The translations under genes were made by a program, and so were the position numbers. A stretch of 64,000 nt of DNA from Chloroflexota bacterium. GTDB lineage: Bacteria; Chloroflexota; Anaerolineae; UBA2200. The stretch lies in NCBI GenBank assembly GCA_030607875.1, contig JAUWJD010000006.1, positions 1 through 64,000 of the forward strand, given 5' to 3'. This document shows, one piece after another, positions 9,808 to 18,123 of the stretch (positions within the stretch are counted from its first letter, which is position 1; each line of letters begins with the position of its first letter). The notes under the pieces were generated by a model, which saw only the letters and a list, made by a program, of their open reading frames with translations, did not search any database and was not told where the DNA came from.

Positions 9808-10111
9808 TGACAGTGAATCGTCCGCAGCCCCGCCACCGCGCGGCCCAGACGTGGAATGTTATTCTGGTTATACCTATGCCCAGGAGCCGCGCGCTTTCCG
9901 CTTGGATAACAAACGACGAGCAGTGACCCAGGTGTGCAAGAGATGGCGTGAGCCAGCAGGGCCTCGTTTTGAGGTCCTGGCGGACGATGGTGCAACCTAC
10001 GTGCTGGCCTACGACGAGGTAGCCGACCAATGGCATGTATCTGCAAAAAGGGGCAACAACGCCAAACGCTCTGGGCGTGGAGGCTCTTGCGCAGGGTTCC
10101 GCGACATATGA
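9794..10111 (+). CDS. Small conserved-looking protein (DUF6504-like)
   Basis: YSGYTYAQEPRAFRLDNKRRAVTQVCKRWREPAGPRFEVLADDGATYVLAYDEVADQWHV; overlaps the end of the upstream gene. Confidence 0.65.
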   Translation: MNTSNDSESSAAPPPRGPDVECYSGYTYAQEPRAFRLDNKRRAVTQVCKRWREPAGPRFEVLADDGATYVLAYDEVADQWHVSAKRGNNAKRSGRGGSCAGFRDI

Positions 10112-10136
10112 CTACTCTATGGAGGAGAAAAGTGCA

Positions 10137-11297
10137 ATGAGAAACGTGTTGGCAGAGAGCGTGATGTCAGTCCCACCTTCTGGAATTCGCAAGTTCTTTG
10201 ACATCTGTGCAACGATGCCCGACGTCATTTCCTTGGGCATCGGAGAGCCAGACTTTGTGACTCCTCCCGCCATACGCCGGGCAGGGATGGAGGCACTGGA
10301 GCGAGGAGAAACGCATTACACATCCAATTCAGGGTTGCTAGAGCTCCGCGAGGCGCTCAGCGAGCATCTAGAGCGCCTGTACCAGATCCAGTACAATCCC
10401 GTGACTGAGATCCTGGTTACGGTTGGTGTGTCAGAGGCGCTTCACCTAGCTCTTATGGCCATCCTGAATCCTGGAGATGAAGTGATCGTACCGACACCCT
10501 GTTTCGTGTCCTATGCTCCTGGCGTCGTCCTTGCAGGCGGCCAGCCAGTCATACTTAGCACCACTGCGGAGAAGGGCTTCCAGGTGTCAGCGTCAGACGT
10601 TGAGAAGCTGCTGACAAACAACACGAAAGCTCTTCTCTTGGGATATCCTAACAATCCCACGGGCGCAGTGATGAGCCGCGAGAAGCTATTGGAAATCGCC
10701 AAGCTTGCTGAAGAACATGATCTGCTCGTCATCTCTGACGAGATCTACGATCGGTTGGTGTATGGCGTGGAGCACACGTGCTTCGCTTCATTGCCGGGCA
10801 TGAAGGAGCGCACTGTATTGCTCCAAGGTTTCTCTAAAGCGTATGCTATGACCGGATGGCGATTGGGTTATGCTGCTGCTCCGGCGGAAATACTGGCGGG
10901 GATGCGCAAGATTCACCAGTACATCATCATGTCTGCCCCTACAACAGCGCAGTTTGCTGGGCTGGAAGCTCTGCGAAGCGGTGAGGCCGATGTCCAACGC
11001 ATGGCGGCAGAATATGATCGGCGTCGGCGCGTGGTGGTCCCCGGTCTGAACAAACTTGGACTGACCTGCCCCGAACCCAAGGGGGCGTTCTATGCGTTCC
11101 CCTCTATTCGAGTCACGGGCATGACCTCAGACGAGTTCGCTGAGTCGCTGCTGGGCGAGGAACAGGTGGCGGTGATACCAGGTACTGCTTTTGGGGCATG
11201 TGGGGAAGGCCACGTTCGTATCTCTTACGCGACTTCACTGGAAAAAATCGAGCAGGCTTTGGAGCGAATGCATCATTTCATGCAGCGACATGGATAG
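10137..11297 (+). CDS. Pyridoxal phosphate-dependent aminotransferase (class I/II, AspC-like)
   Basis: ISLGIGEPDFVTPPAIRRA...LLLGYPNNPTGAVMSREKL...SDEIYDRLVY...LQGFSKAYAMTGWRLGY. Confidence 0.94.
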   Translation: MRNVLAESVMSVPPSGIRKFFDICATMPDVISLGIGEPDFVTPPAIRRAGMEALERGETHYTSNSGLLELREALSEHLERLYQIQYNPVTEILVTVGVSEALHLALMAILNPGDEVIVPTPCFVSYAPGVVLAGGQPVILSTTAEKGFQVSASDVEKLLTNNTKALLLGYPNNPTGAVMSREKLLEIAKLAEEHDLLVISDEIYDRLVYGVEHTCFASLPGMKERTVLLQGFSKAYAMTGWRLGYAAAPAEILAGMRKIHQYIIMSAPTTAQFAGLEALRSGEADVQRMAAEYDRRRRVVVPGLNKLGLTCPEPKGAFYAFPSIRVTGMTSDEFAESLLGEEQVAVIPGTAFGACGEGHVRISYATSLEKIEQALERMHHFMQRHG

Positions 11298-11333
11298 ATC
11301 GCGCAGGCGAGGACTCGGAACGAAGGACTGCTG

Positions 11334-12830
11334 ATGAAGTACGAGCCGACCATTGGCATCGAGACACACGCCCAATTGCTCACCGCGTCGAAGATGTTCT
11401 GCAAATGCAGAGTCCCGCCATCTTCCGGGCGGGGCAGAGTCCCACTATCTCATCGGCGAGACAGTATGGACAACACGCCGGCGCCTCCCAACAGCCTGGT
11501 TTGTCCCGTCTGTCTGGGCATGCCGGGGTCGCTACCGGTGATCAATCGACGGGCGGTTGAGTACGTCATCATGACCGGCCTGGCCTTGAACTGCCAGATT
11601 GCCGAGTTCTCCAAGTTTGATCGCAAAAACTACCACTACCCTGACCTGGTCAAGGGCTACCAGATCTCACAGTTCCACTTGCCGCTCTGTCATGATGGCT
11701 GGATAGAGATCCAGGCCAACGGCCGGGCCAAGCGCATCGGCATCCACGACGTGCACCTTGAGGAAGACACAGGGAAACTCGTTCACGTCCAAGGGCACAG
11801 CCTCATTGATTTCAACCGCTCTGGGATACCCCTGATGGAAATCGTGACTGCGCCTGATTTCGCCTCCCTAGAAGAGGCGCGGGCGTACGTTTTCGAACTG
11901 CGAAGGATGTTGCGCTATCTTGGCGTCAACTCAGGAAACATGGAAGAGGGCGCCATGCGCTTTGAAGCCAACATCTCCCTGCATCCTGTGGGCACCACTA
12001 CCTTGGGCACGCGGGTTGAGGTCAAGAACCTGAACAGCTTCAAAGCGATGCTGCGCGCACTGGAATACGAAATCCAGCGCCAGGATCAAGTGCTGGCTGA
12101 CGGTGGAACCATCCGCCGTGAGACCAGAGGCTGGGATGAAGCACGGGGCACCACTTACGTGCAGCGCGGCAAAGAACAGGCTGATGACTACAGATATTTC
12201 CCCGAACCAGACTTGCCACCTTTGGAGATCAAGCGAGAGTGGGTGGAACAGATTCGCTCCCGAATGCCAGAATTGCCTCACGAACGCCGCAGTCGCTTCA
12301 CGTCAGAGTATCAACTGCCCAGCTACGACACTGGCCTGCTAACGGAAGACCGCTCCGTAGCTGACTTTTTCGAACAAGCGGTGGCCGCAGCACGGCCGAA
12401 GGGTATTGGACCCAAAGTTGTCGCCAACTGGATCACCGGCGAGTTGTTCCATCTGCTTCACGCCGCAAACCTGGAGATCACTGCCAGCCAAGCATCTCCC
12501 GAGCAGCTCGTGGAACTGCTTGTTCTGCTCAAGGGGAACGTGATCAACATCACCACCGCCAAGCACGTTCTGAAGGTCATGGTTGACACCGGTGGAACTG
12601 CGAAGGACATCGTAACAGAGGAGGGGCTGGCTCAGGTTGCCGACCGAAGCGAGTTGTCGTCCATCGTGGACGAGGTCATCTCTGCAAATCCAGACGCAGT
12701 AGCCCAGTACAAGGGTGGCAAGGAGACGGTGCTGCGCTTTCTCGTAGGCCAGGTCATGAAAGCAACGAGAGGCAAGGCGGATCCCAATCTGGCCGCTGAC
12801 CTCCTGAAGGAGAAGCTGTGCGGCGACTAG
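11334..12830 (+). CDS. gatB: Asp-tRNA(Asn)/Glu-tRNA(Gln) amidotransferase subunit B with an 18-aa insertion
   Basis: [23 protein letters not shown]...[55 protein letters not shown]. Confidence 0.97.
   Translation: MKYEPTIGIETHAQLLTASKMFCKCRVPPSSGRGRVPLSHRRDSMDNTPAPPNSLVCPVCLGMPGSLPVINRRAVEYVIMTGLALNCQIAEFSKFDRKNYHYPDLVKGYQISQFHLPLCHDGWIEIQANGRAKRIGIHDVHLEEDTGKLVHVQGHSLIDFNRSGIPLMEIVTAPDFASLEEARAYVFELRRMLRYLGVNSGNMEEGAMRFEANISLHPVGTTTLGTRVEVKNLNSFKAMLRALEYEIQRQDQVLADGGTIRRETRGWDEARGTTYVQRGKEQADDYRYFPEPDLPPLEIKREWVEQIRSRMPELPHERRSRFTSEYQLPSYDTGLLTEDRSVADFFEQAVAAARPKGIGPKVVANWITGELFHLLHAANLEITASQASPEQLVELLVLLKGNVINITTAKHVLKVMVDTGGTAKDIVTEEGLAQVADRSELSSIVDEVISANPDAVAQYKGGKETVLRFLVGQVMKATRGKADPNLAADLLKEKLCGD
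11409..11462 (+). repeat. Two 27-bp units of the holB-type hairpin repeat inserted in frame in gatB
   Basis: AGAGTCCCGCCATCTTCCGGGCGGGGC + AGAGTCCCACTATCTCATCGGCGAGAC; compare holB unit CGTGTCCCGCTATCTGTAGAGCGGGGC. Confidence 0.93.
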
Positions 12831-12836
12831 TCAGCT

Positions 12837-12865
12837 TTGGCCAGGAGGTCAGATCGCGGTATAAT
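12837..12865 (+). promoter_or_regulatory. sigma70-like promoter upstream of gdhA (TTGGCC-17-TATAAT)
   Basis: -35 at 12837-12842, perfect -10 TATAAT at 12860-12865. Confidence 0.5.
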
Positions 12866-13012
12866 TGATCTGCCGTGCCAGGGGCCATGGAGTGGTTCGA
12901 TCCAATCATCTCACAAGGGGCTGAGGTATTCAGGGTTCGGCGTGAAATGAGAACACCTGGTCACAAACTGCTCATGTCAGTCAAAAACATTCAAAGGAGA
13001 ATAGCAAATAGC

Positions 13013-14263
13013 ATGAACAAAGAACTGAATCCATTTGAGATTGCCCAACGCCAGCTCGACACTGCAGCCGAGGTCCTCAAGTTGGACCCCGCGATGCACG
13101 CCTTTCTACGCCAGCCATTGCGCGAACTGCACGTTACCCTGCCTGTAAAGATGGATGACGGCACAGTGAAAGTATTCCAAGGCTTTCGCGTGCAGTACAA
13201 CGATGCCCGCGGGCCCTGCAAGGGCGGCATCCGCTTCCATCCCCAGGAGACTGTGGACACGGTGCGGGCACTGGCGGCCTGGATGACCTGGAAGTGCGCG
13301 ATCATGGATCTCCCACTGGGTGGTGCCAAGGGTGGAGTCATCTGCAATCCCAAAGAGATGTCCCGAAGCGAATTGGAGCGCCTGAGCCGGGCCTACATCC
13401 GGCAGGTTGGCCGCATTCTCGGCCCTCACACGGATGTGCCTGCTCCAGACGTGTACACAGACGCGCAGATCATGGCCTGGATGATGGACGAGTTCAGCGT
13501 CATGCGTGGACACAATGTGCCGGGCATGATCACCGGCAAGCCTCTCTGCCTTGGCGGTTCCTGTGGGCGCAGTGATGCCACCGCTCGCGGCGGCATGTAC
13601 GCGGTGCGTGAAACAGCCAAGGTGCTGGGCATCGACCTCAAGGGCAAGACAGCGGCCATCCAGGGCTACGGCAACGCTGGTATGTTCGCCCACCAGTTGG
13701 GACAGGAACTGCTGGGGCTCAAGGTGGTAGCAGTCAGCGACTCCAAAGGCGGCATCTACAACGAGCAAGGGCGCGACCCGGATGCTGTGGCAGCGCACAA
13801 GGGGAAGACTGGCTCCGTGGTGAGTTTTCCTGGAGCCAAGAACATCACCAATGCAGACCTTCTCACCCTTGACGTCACGGTGCTGTTCCCTGCTGCTCTG
13901 GAGAACCAGATCACCGCGCACAACGCTGCCGATGTCAAAGCCACGATCCAGGCAGAGTTGGCCAATGGCCCAACAACGCCCGAAGCTGACGAAATCCTGT
14001 ACAAGAACGGCGTCTTTGTGATACCGGACTTTCTGTGCAACGGCGGTGGCGTCACCGTGTCCTACTTCGAGCAAGTGCAGAATGCCTACAACTACTACTG
14101 GCCTATCGAAGAGGTCTACCAGAAGCTGGATGAGAAGATGACAACGGCTTTCCACAGCATGCACGAGATCGCCCAGGCATATAAGGTGAAGAACCGAGTG
14201 GCCGCCTACCTGGTAGCAGTGAGCCGCGTGGCAGAAGCCGTCAGGATGCGCGGCTGGGTGTAG
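13013..14263 (+). CDS. gdhA: Glu/Leu/Phe/Val dehydrogenase (glutamate dehydrogenase)
   Basis: [45 protein letters not shown]...[21 protein letters not shown]...[11 protein letters not shown]. Track start 12875; 13013 ATG preferred. Confidence 0.95.
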   Translation: MNKELNPFEIAQRQLDTAAEVLKLDPAMHAFLRQPLRELHVTLPVKMDDGTVKVFQGFRVQYNDARGPCKGGIRFHPQETVDTVRALAAWMTWKCAIMDLPLGGAKGGVICNPKEMSRSELERLSRAYIRQVGRILGPHTDVPAPDVYTDAQIMAWMMDEFSVMRGHNVPGMITGKPLCLGGSCGRSDATARGGMYAVRETAKVLGIDLKGKTAAIQGYGNAGMFAHQLGQELLGLKVVAVSDSKGGIYNEQGRDPDAVAAHKGKTGSVVSFPGAKNITNADLLTLDVTVLFPAALENQITAHNAADVKATIQAELANGPTTPEADEILYKNGVFVIPDFLCNGGGVTVSYFEQVQNAYNYYWPIEEVYQKLDEKMTTAFHSMHEIAQAYKVKNRVAAYLVAVSRVAEAVRMRGWV

Positions 14264-14312
14264 ACGTGGCACCCCTCGGGTGACACGCTCTCCCAACCTT
14301 CATTTCTCTGGG

Positions 14313-14355
14313 AAAGGGTGGAGATCCTCACGCAGGATGAGGCTCCACCCTTTTT
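14313..14355 (+). terminator. Intrinsic terminator downstream of gdhA
   Basis: AAGGGTGGAG...CTCCACCCTTTTT stem plus T-run. Confidence 0.85.
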
Positions 14356-14367
14356 GGAGCCGAATAC

Positions 14368-15597
14368 ATGGGTGAACGGCTGATCGTACAACTAGAGGAT
14401 ATGGCACACGGTGGTGACGCCGTCGGACGGCACGAGGGAAAGGTCATCTTCATACCCTACGGCATCGCGGGTGAATCGGTACGGGTAGAGATCACGCGGG
14501 ACAGGGAGCGCTTTGCGCACGCCCGGTTGTTGGAGGTGCTGGCGGCATCTCAGCAACGCATCCAACCTCCCTGCCGCTACTTTGGCACGTGCGGCGGATG
14601 CCAGTGGCAGCACATCCAATATGGGAGCCAGTTGGAATACAAGCAAGGCATCGTCCGCACACAATTGCAGCGCATAGCGGGCCTGTCGGATATCGTTGTA
14701 CGTCCGACGCTGGGCATGGCAGACCCGTGGCATTACCGCAACTACATGCGGTTCAGTGCTAGTCGTGATGGCAGGCTGGGTCTGATGGCTGCTGGCAGCC
14801 ACCAGGTCGTGCCCATCGACCATTGCCTGCTGATGCATCCGTTGCTCGAAGAGATGTTCGACTCCCTGGACATCGAGCTGTCCGGCTTGCAGCGACTCTG
14901 GCTGCGTGCTGGTGTCAACACAGGCGAGCAGATGATCATCTTTGAGACGGAAGACGATCAGCCACCCGAGGTAGAAGTCGACCTGCCTCTGTCCTGTGCG
15001 CTGTTGCTGTCCGATGGCACCTCGGCTACCCTGGTGGGCAGCCCTTACATCTACGAGCGCATAGCAAACCGCAGGTATCGTATCTCAGCGCCCAGCTTCT
15101 TCCAGGTGAACACTCAGCAGGCGGAGACGCTGGTATCGCTGGTGGCCACCTACCTGAGGCCAGGGCCAGAAAACACTATCCTTGACCTCTACTGTGGTGT
15201 GGGTACGCTTTCCTTGAGCCTGGCAGCGAGAGTCAATCAAGTCATTGGCATTGAAAGCAACGCTGCAGCCATTGCCGATGCCGAGGCCAACGCAATCGGC
15301 GTGGAAAACGTGGTCTTTGCCCATGGCCCTGTCGAGGACGTCGTACCAACGCTGGATGTTGCAGCTCCAATTGTGGTGATGGATCCACCCCGAACTGGCC
15401 TGCATCAGAGAGCCCTGTCTGCTGTGGTCGACCTAGCTCCAGTGCGCATTGTCTACGTCTCATGTGACCCAGCCACCCTGGCTCGAGATGTGAAGAGGCT
15501 AGTCGCGTCAGGATATCAGTTGCGCGAGGTGCAGCCCATCGACATGTTCCCCCAAACCTACCACATTGAGTGCGTGGCGGTACTGGATCATCTGTAG
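14368..15597 (+). CDS. rlmD: 23S rRNA (uracil-C5)-methyltransferase, RlmD/RumA type
   Basis: TRAM-like N-term, CRYFGTCGGCQWQHI Fe-S motif, LDLYCGVGTLSL, MDPPRTGLH, YVSCDPATLARD. Confidence 0.9.
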   Translation: MGERLIVQLEDMAHGGDAVGRHEGKVIFIPYGIAGESVRVEITRDRERFAHARLLEVLAASQQRIQPPCRYFGTCGGCQWQHIQYGSQLEYKQGIVRTQLQRIAGLSDIVVRPTLGMADPWHYRNYMRFSASRDGRLGLMAAGSHQVVPIDHCLLMHPLLEEMFDSLDIELSGLQRLWLRAGVNTGEQMIIFETEDDQPPEVEVDLPLSCALLLSDGTSATLVGSPYIYERIANRRYRISAPSFFQVNTQQAETLVSLVATYLRPGPENTILDLYCGVGTLSLSLAARVNQVIGIESNAAAIADAEANAIGVENVVFAHGPVEDVVPTLDVAAPIVVMDPPRTGLHQRALSAVVDLAPVRIVYVSCDPATLARDVKRLVASGYQLREVQPIDMFPQTYHIECVAVLDHL

Positions 15598-15649
15598 GCC
15601 AGCGCCAGCCAGGGTTATAAGTAACGGCAGCTCCGGTGCCTGTCTCCAC

Positions 15650-15874
15650 CTAGCCCCGAAGAGCGCGAACCTCCGCCATGAATTCCCTTACCCGCGCGAC
15701 GTCCACGGGATTCCATCTGTGCCAGGTGTCGCGCTTGACGTACTGCTCGGGCTGCCCGGTCACGGTCTTCGGCCGCAGCGCATAGGTGACGCCCGTTCCG
15801 CGCTTGCACCCATCAGGTATCTGCGGGTCTTTGCATGTGGCGGCCTGCTGAGCATCATCCAAGGCTTTTGCCAA
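15650..15874 (-). CDS. Small hypothetical protein
   Basis: 74-aa ORF, MAKALDDAQQAATCKDPQIPDGCKRGTGVTYALRPKTVTGQPEQYVKRDTWHRWNPVDVARVREFMAEVRALRG; plausible composition, no family recognised. Confidence 0.4.
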   Translation of the reverse strand: MAKALDDAQQAATCKDPQIPDGCKRGTGVTYALRPKTVTGQPEQYVKRDTWHRWNPVDVARVREFMAEVRALRG

Positions 15875-15895
15875 CCAGGCGTTCTATAGTACAAT
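15868..15895 (+). promoter_or_regulatory. Promoter candidate (TTGCCA-16-TACAAT) upstream of the YVTN-propeller operon
   Basis: -35 at 15868-15873, -10 at 15890-15895. Confidence 0.4.
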
Positions 15896-16185
15896 TGATT
15901 ATCCGGCTTGCCGTTGGTCCTTTTGTGTCCCTGTGAAGGAGGGCGCAATGTACTCCACAAATACGAGTCGAGCCTCCCCTGGGCCTGCAAGGCAGCATCT
16001 CCTCCCGCCCGTGCTCTGTTCTGGAGTTTCTGCTCTCCCCTGGCCTACTGTCCTCTGTCGCGCTCCTCCCCGGTGCACCCTGCCAACCTTTTTCAGGGTC
16101 AAATGCCCTCGGCTGAAGTTAGTTTCTCTTGTTCCCTTTTACAAATTCGGACGAACAAAACATCACAAGCAATGAAAGGAGATCC

Positions 16186-17649
16186 GTGAGTCGAAAAAGA
16201 GCAATTCTGGTAGCTGTGTTTGTGCTGGCCGCGCTGGCGATTGTAGCCGGCGTCAGTGCCAAACCTATGGCTGCCCCCCCTCCCATGGTGTTTCACCTCA
16301 CCTACCAGGGAAGGCTGGCGGACGCAGCCGGCAATCCCGTTGCCAATCAGACTGTGGACATGACATTTCGTATCTACGAACAGCCAACAGGTGGCACAGC
16401 AGTTTGGACGCAAGACCGCGCCATCCCTACGGATGCGAACGGGCTGTTCACTACCATCCTGAGCATCAATCCGCCGCTGAAAGAGGGTGGAGTCGAAGCG
16501 ATCAATAACCTGTGGCTGGGAGTTCAAGCGGGCAGCGATCCAGAGATGGAGCCCCGGCAGCGCCTCACGGGCGCTCCCTATGCGTTCACCCTGGTACCAG
16601 GCGCAGGCATCACTGGAACGGTGAGCCATATGGAACCGCCTACCGCTATGCTGTTCATCAGCAACATGGGCACAGGCACTGGCCTGATCGCCCGCAGTGA
16701 GAAGGGCGTCGGCGCGGCGTTCACCAGTGCCGAGAACCACGCTTTGGTGATGGGGGGATCTGTATTGAAGGAAAGCCCCAACCTCAGGCAAATCGCCCTG
16801 CACCGCTGGTACGAGGTCAATGAGGCCGCTATCCGCTACACTGTGGGTGAGGATCCCAAGGGCATTCTGTTCGATGGTATGAGCGTCTGGGTCACCGAAA
16901 GCGTCAGCAACACGGTGAGTCGCTGGCGTGTGGCCGATGGCGCTCTCATTGGCAGATACCCAGTAGGCCACTATCCCATCGGCATGGCTTTCGACGGCGC
17001 GCGGCTGTGGGTTGCCTGTCGCAACGACAATGCTGTTCGCGTGCTGCGCATGACCGATGGAACGCTGCTGCGCACCATTGCAGTAGGCACCCAACCCAAC
17101 GGCGTGTCCTTCGATGGCCGCCATATGTGGGTGACGAACGATGGCAACAACACCGTGACCAAGATCCGGGCGGACACCTACGCAGTCGTAGGCGTCTATC
17201 CCGTTGGCAACAACCCGCGGATCGCGGCCTTTGACGGCAGAAGCATCTGGGTCACCAACTTTGGCGACGGCACCGTAACGTTGCTGAACCCAACGAATGG
17301 TTCGCAAATCGCGACCTACGCGGTTGGCAGCAACCCGGTGGGCATCGCCTATGATGGCGCCTGCATGTGGGTGGCCAACTCTGGCTCCCACAACGTTACC
17401 AGGCTGCGCGCCAGCGATGGCGCGGTGCTGGGGACCTATTCTGTCGGGATGGGGCCACGTGGTCTGGCCTTTGACGGCGGGCACATCTGGGTCACGAACT
17501 TTGAAGAAGACACAGTGACCAAGTTGCGCGCCCGCGACGGCTCGCTGGTGGGCACGTACCCAGTGGGAGACGGACCGCGCGGCATTGCCTTTGATGGCTG
17601 CAATATGTGGGTGGTGAACGGCAACGAAGCCAGCCTCGTTGAAATGTAG
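16186..17649 (+). CDS. Secreted YVTN/YncE-type beta-propeller protein
   Basis: GTG start followed by a signal peptide; ~7 repeats of ~42 aa (GIAFDGxxMWVTNxxxNTVTKLRAxDGxxVGTYPVGxxP). Confidence 0.9.
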   Translation: MSRKRAILVAVFVLAALAIVAGVSAKPMAAPPPMVFHLTYQGRLADAAGNPVANQTVDMTFRIYEQPTGGTAVWTQDRAIPTDANGLFTTILSINPPLKEGGVEAINNLWLGVQAGSDPEMEPRQRLTGAPYAFTLVPGAGITGTVSHMEPPTAMLFISNMGTGTGLIARSEKGVGAAFTSAENHALVMGGSVLKESPNLRQIALHRWYEVNEAAIRYTVGEDPKGILFDGMSVWVTESVSNTVSRWRVADGALIGRYPVGHYPIGMAFDGARLWVACRNDNAVRVLRMTDGTLLRTIAVGTQPNGVSFDGRHMWVTNDGNNTVTKIRADTYAVVGVYPVGNNPRIAAFDGRSIWVTNFGDGTVTLLNPTNGSQIATYAVGSNPVGIAYDGACMWVANSGSHNVTRLRASDGAVLGTYSVGMGPRGLAFDGGHIWVTNFEEDTVTKLRARDGSLVGTYPVGDGPRGIAFDGCNMWVVNGNEASLVEM

Positions 17650-17659
17650 GAGGGGTGCG

Positions 17660-17956
17660 ATGAAAACACACAAGTCACTCCTGCTGGCGATTCTGGCGAC
17701 CATGCTACTGCTGGTCGCCGTGACCACCGCTGGAGCCGAAGGAAGTATGCGCATCACCTGGTACGTGATTAGCAGTGGCGGAGAGCACATGACTTCGCCA
17801 AACTATACATTGGATGCCACAATGGGTCAGGCAGCACCCGGCCTCTCGCACAGCACCAACTTCCGGCTGGGCAGCGGCTTCTGGTACGTGATGGGCGTAC
17901 CCGAGGTAACCGAGATACGCATATACCTGCCCATAGTGCTGAAGAGCTATCCATAG
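17660..17956 (+). CDS. Small secreted protein ending in YLPIVLK motif
   Basis: MKTHKSLLLAILATMLLLVAVTTAGAEG signal peptide; C-term IYLPIVLKSYP. Confidence 0.8.
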   Translation: MKTHKSLLLAILATMLLLVAVTTAGAEGSMRITWYVISSGGEHMTSPNYTLDATMGQAAPGLSHSTNFRLGSGFWYVMGVPEVTEIRIYLPIVLKSYP

Positions 17957-17960
17957 GGAA

Positions 17961-17997
17961 AACGCCTCGCTGAACGAGTACTGTTCAGCGAGGCGTT
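17961..17997 (+). terminator. Strong hairpin terminator (perfect 15-bp stem)
   Basis: AACGCCTCGCTGAAC-GAGTACT-GTTCAGCGAGGCGTT right after the 17660-17956 stop; no long T tract. Confidence 0.75.
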
Positions 17998-18123
17998 GCT
18001 CGAAGACGCGGAATCTTCCTTCTGGGCACTGGGAGCAGGAACGCTCCAGCTACCTCTTGGGCCAGTGAGCCCAGGGATATTGACTTCCCAGTGCCTGCTC
18101 CCATCTGCTCAAGGAGGGCAGCG

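Noticed and set aside
13106-14296. 396-aa minus-strand ORF
   Set aside because: Antisense shadow of glutamate dehydrogenase.
16099-17790. 563-aa minus-strand ORF
   Set aside because: Antisense to the YVTN-propeller gene; its apparent repeats mirror the propeller repeats.
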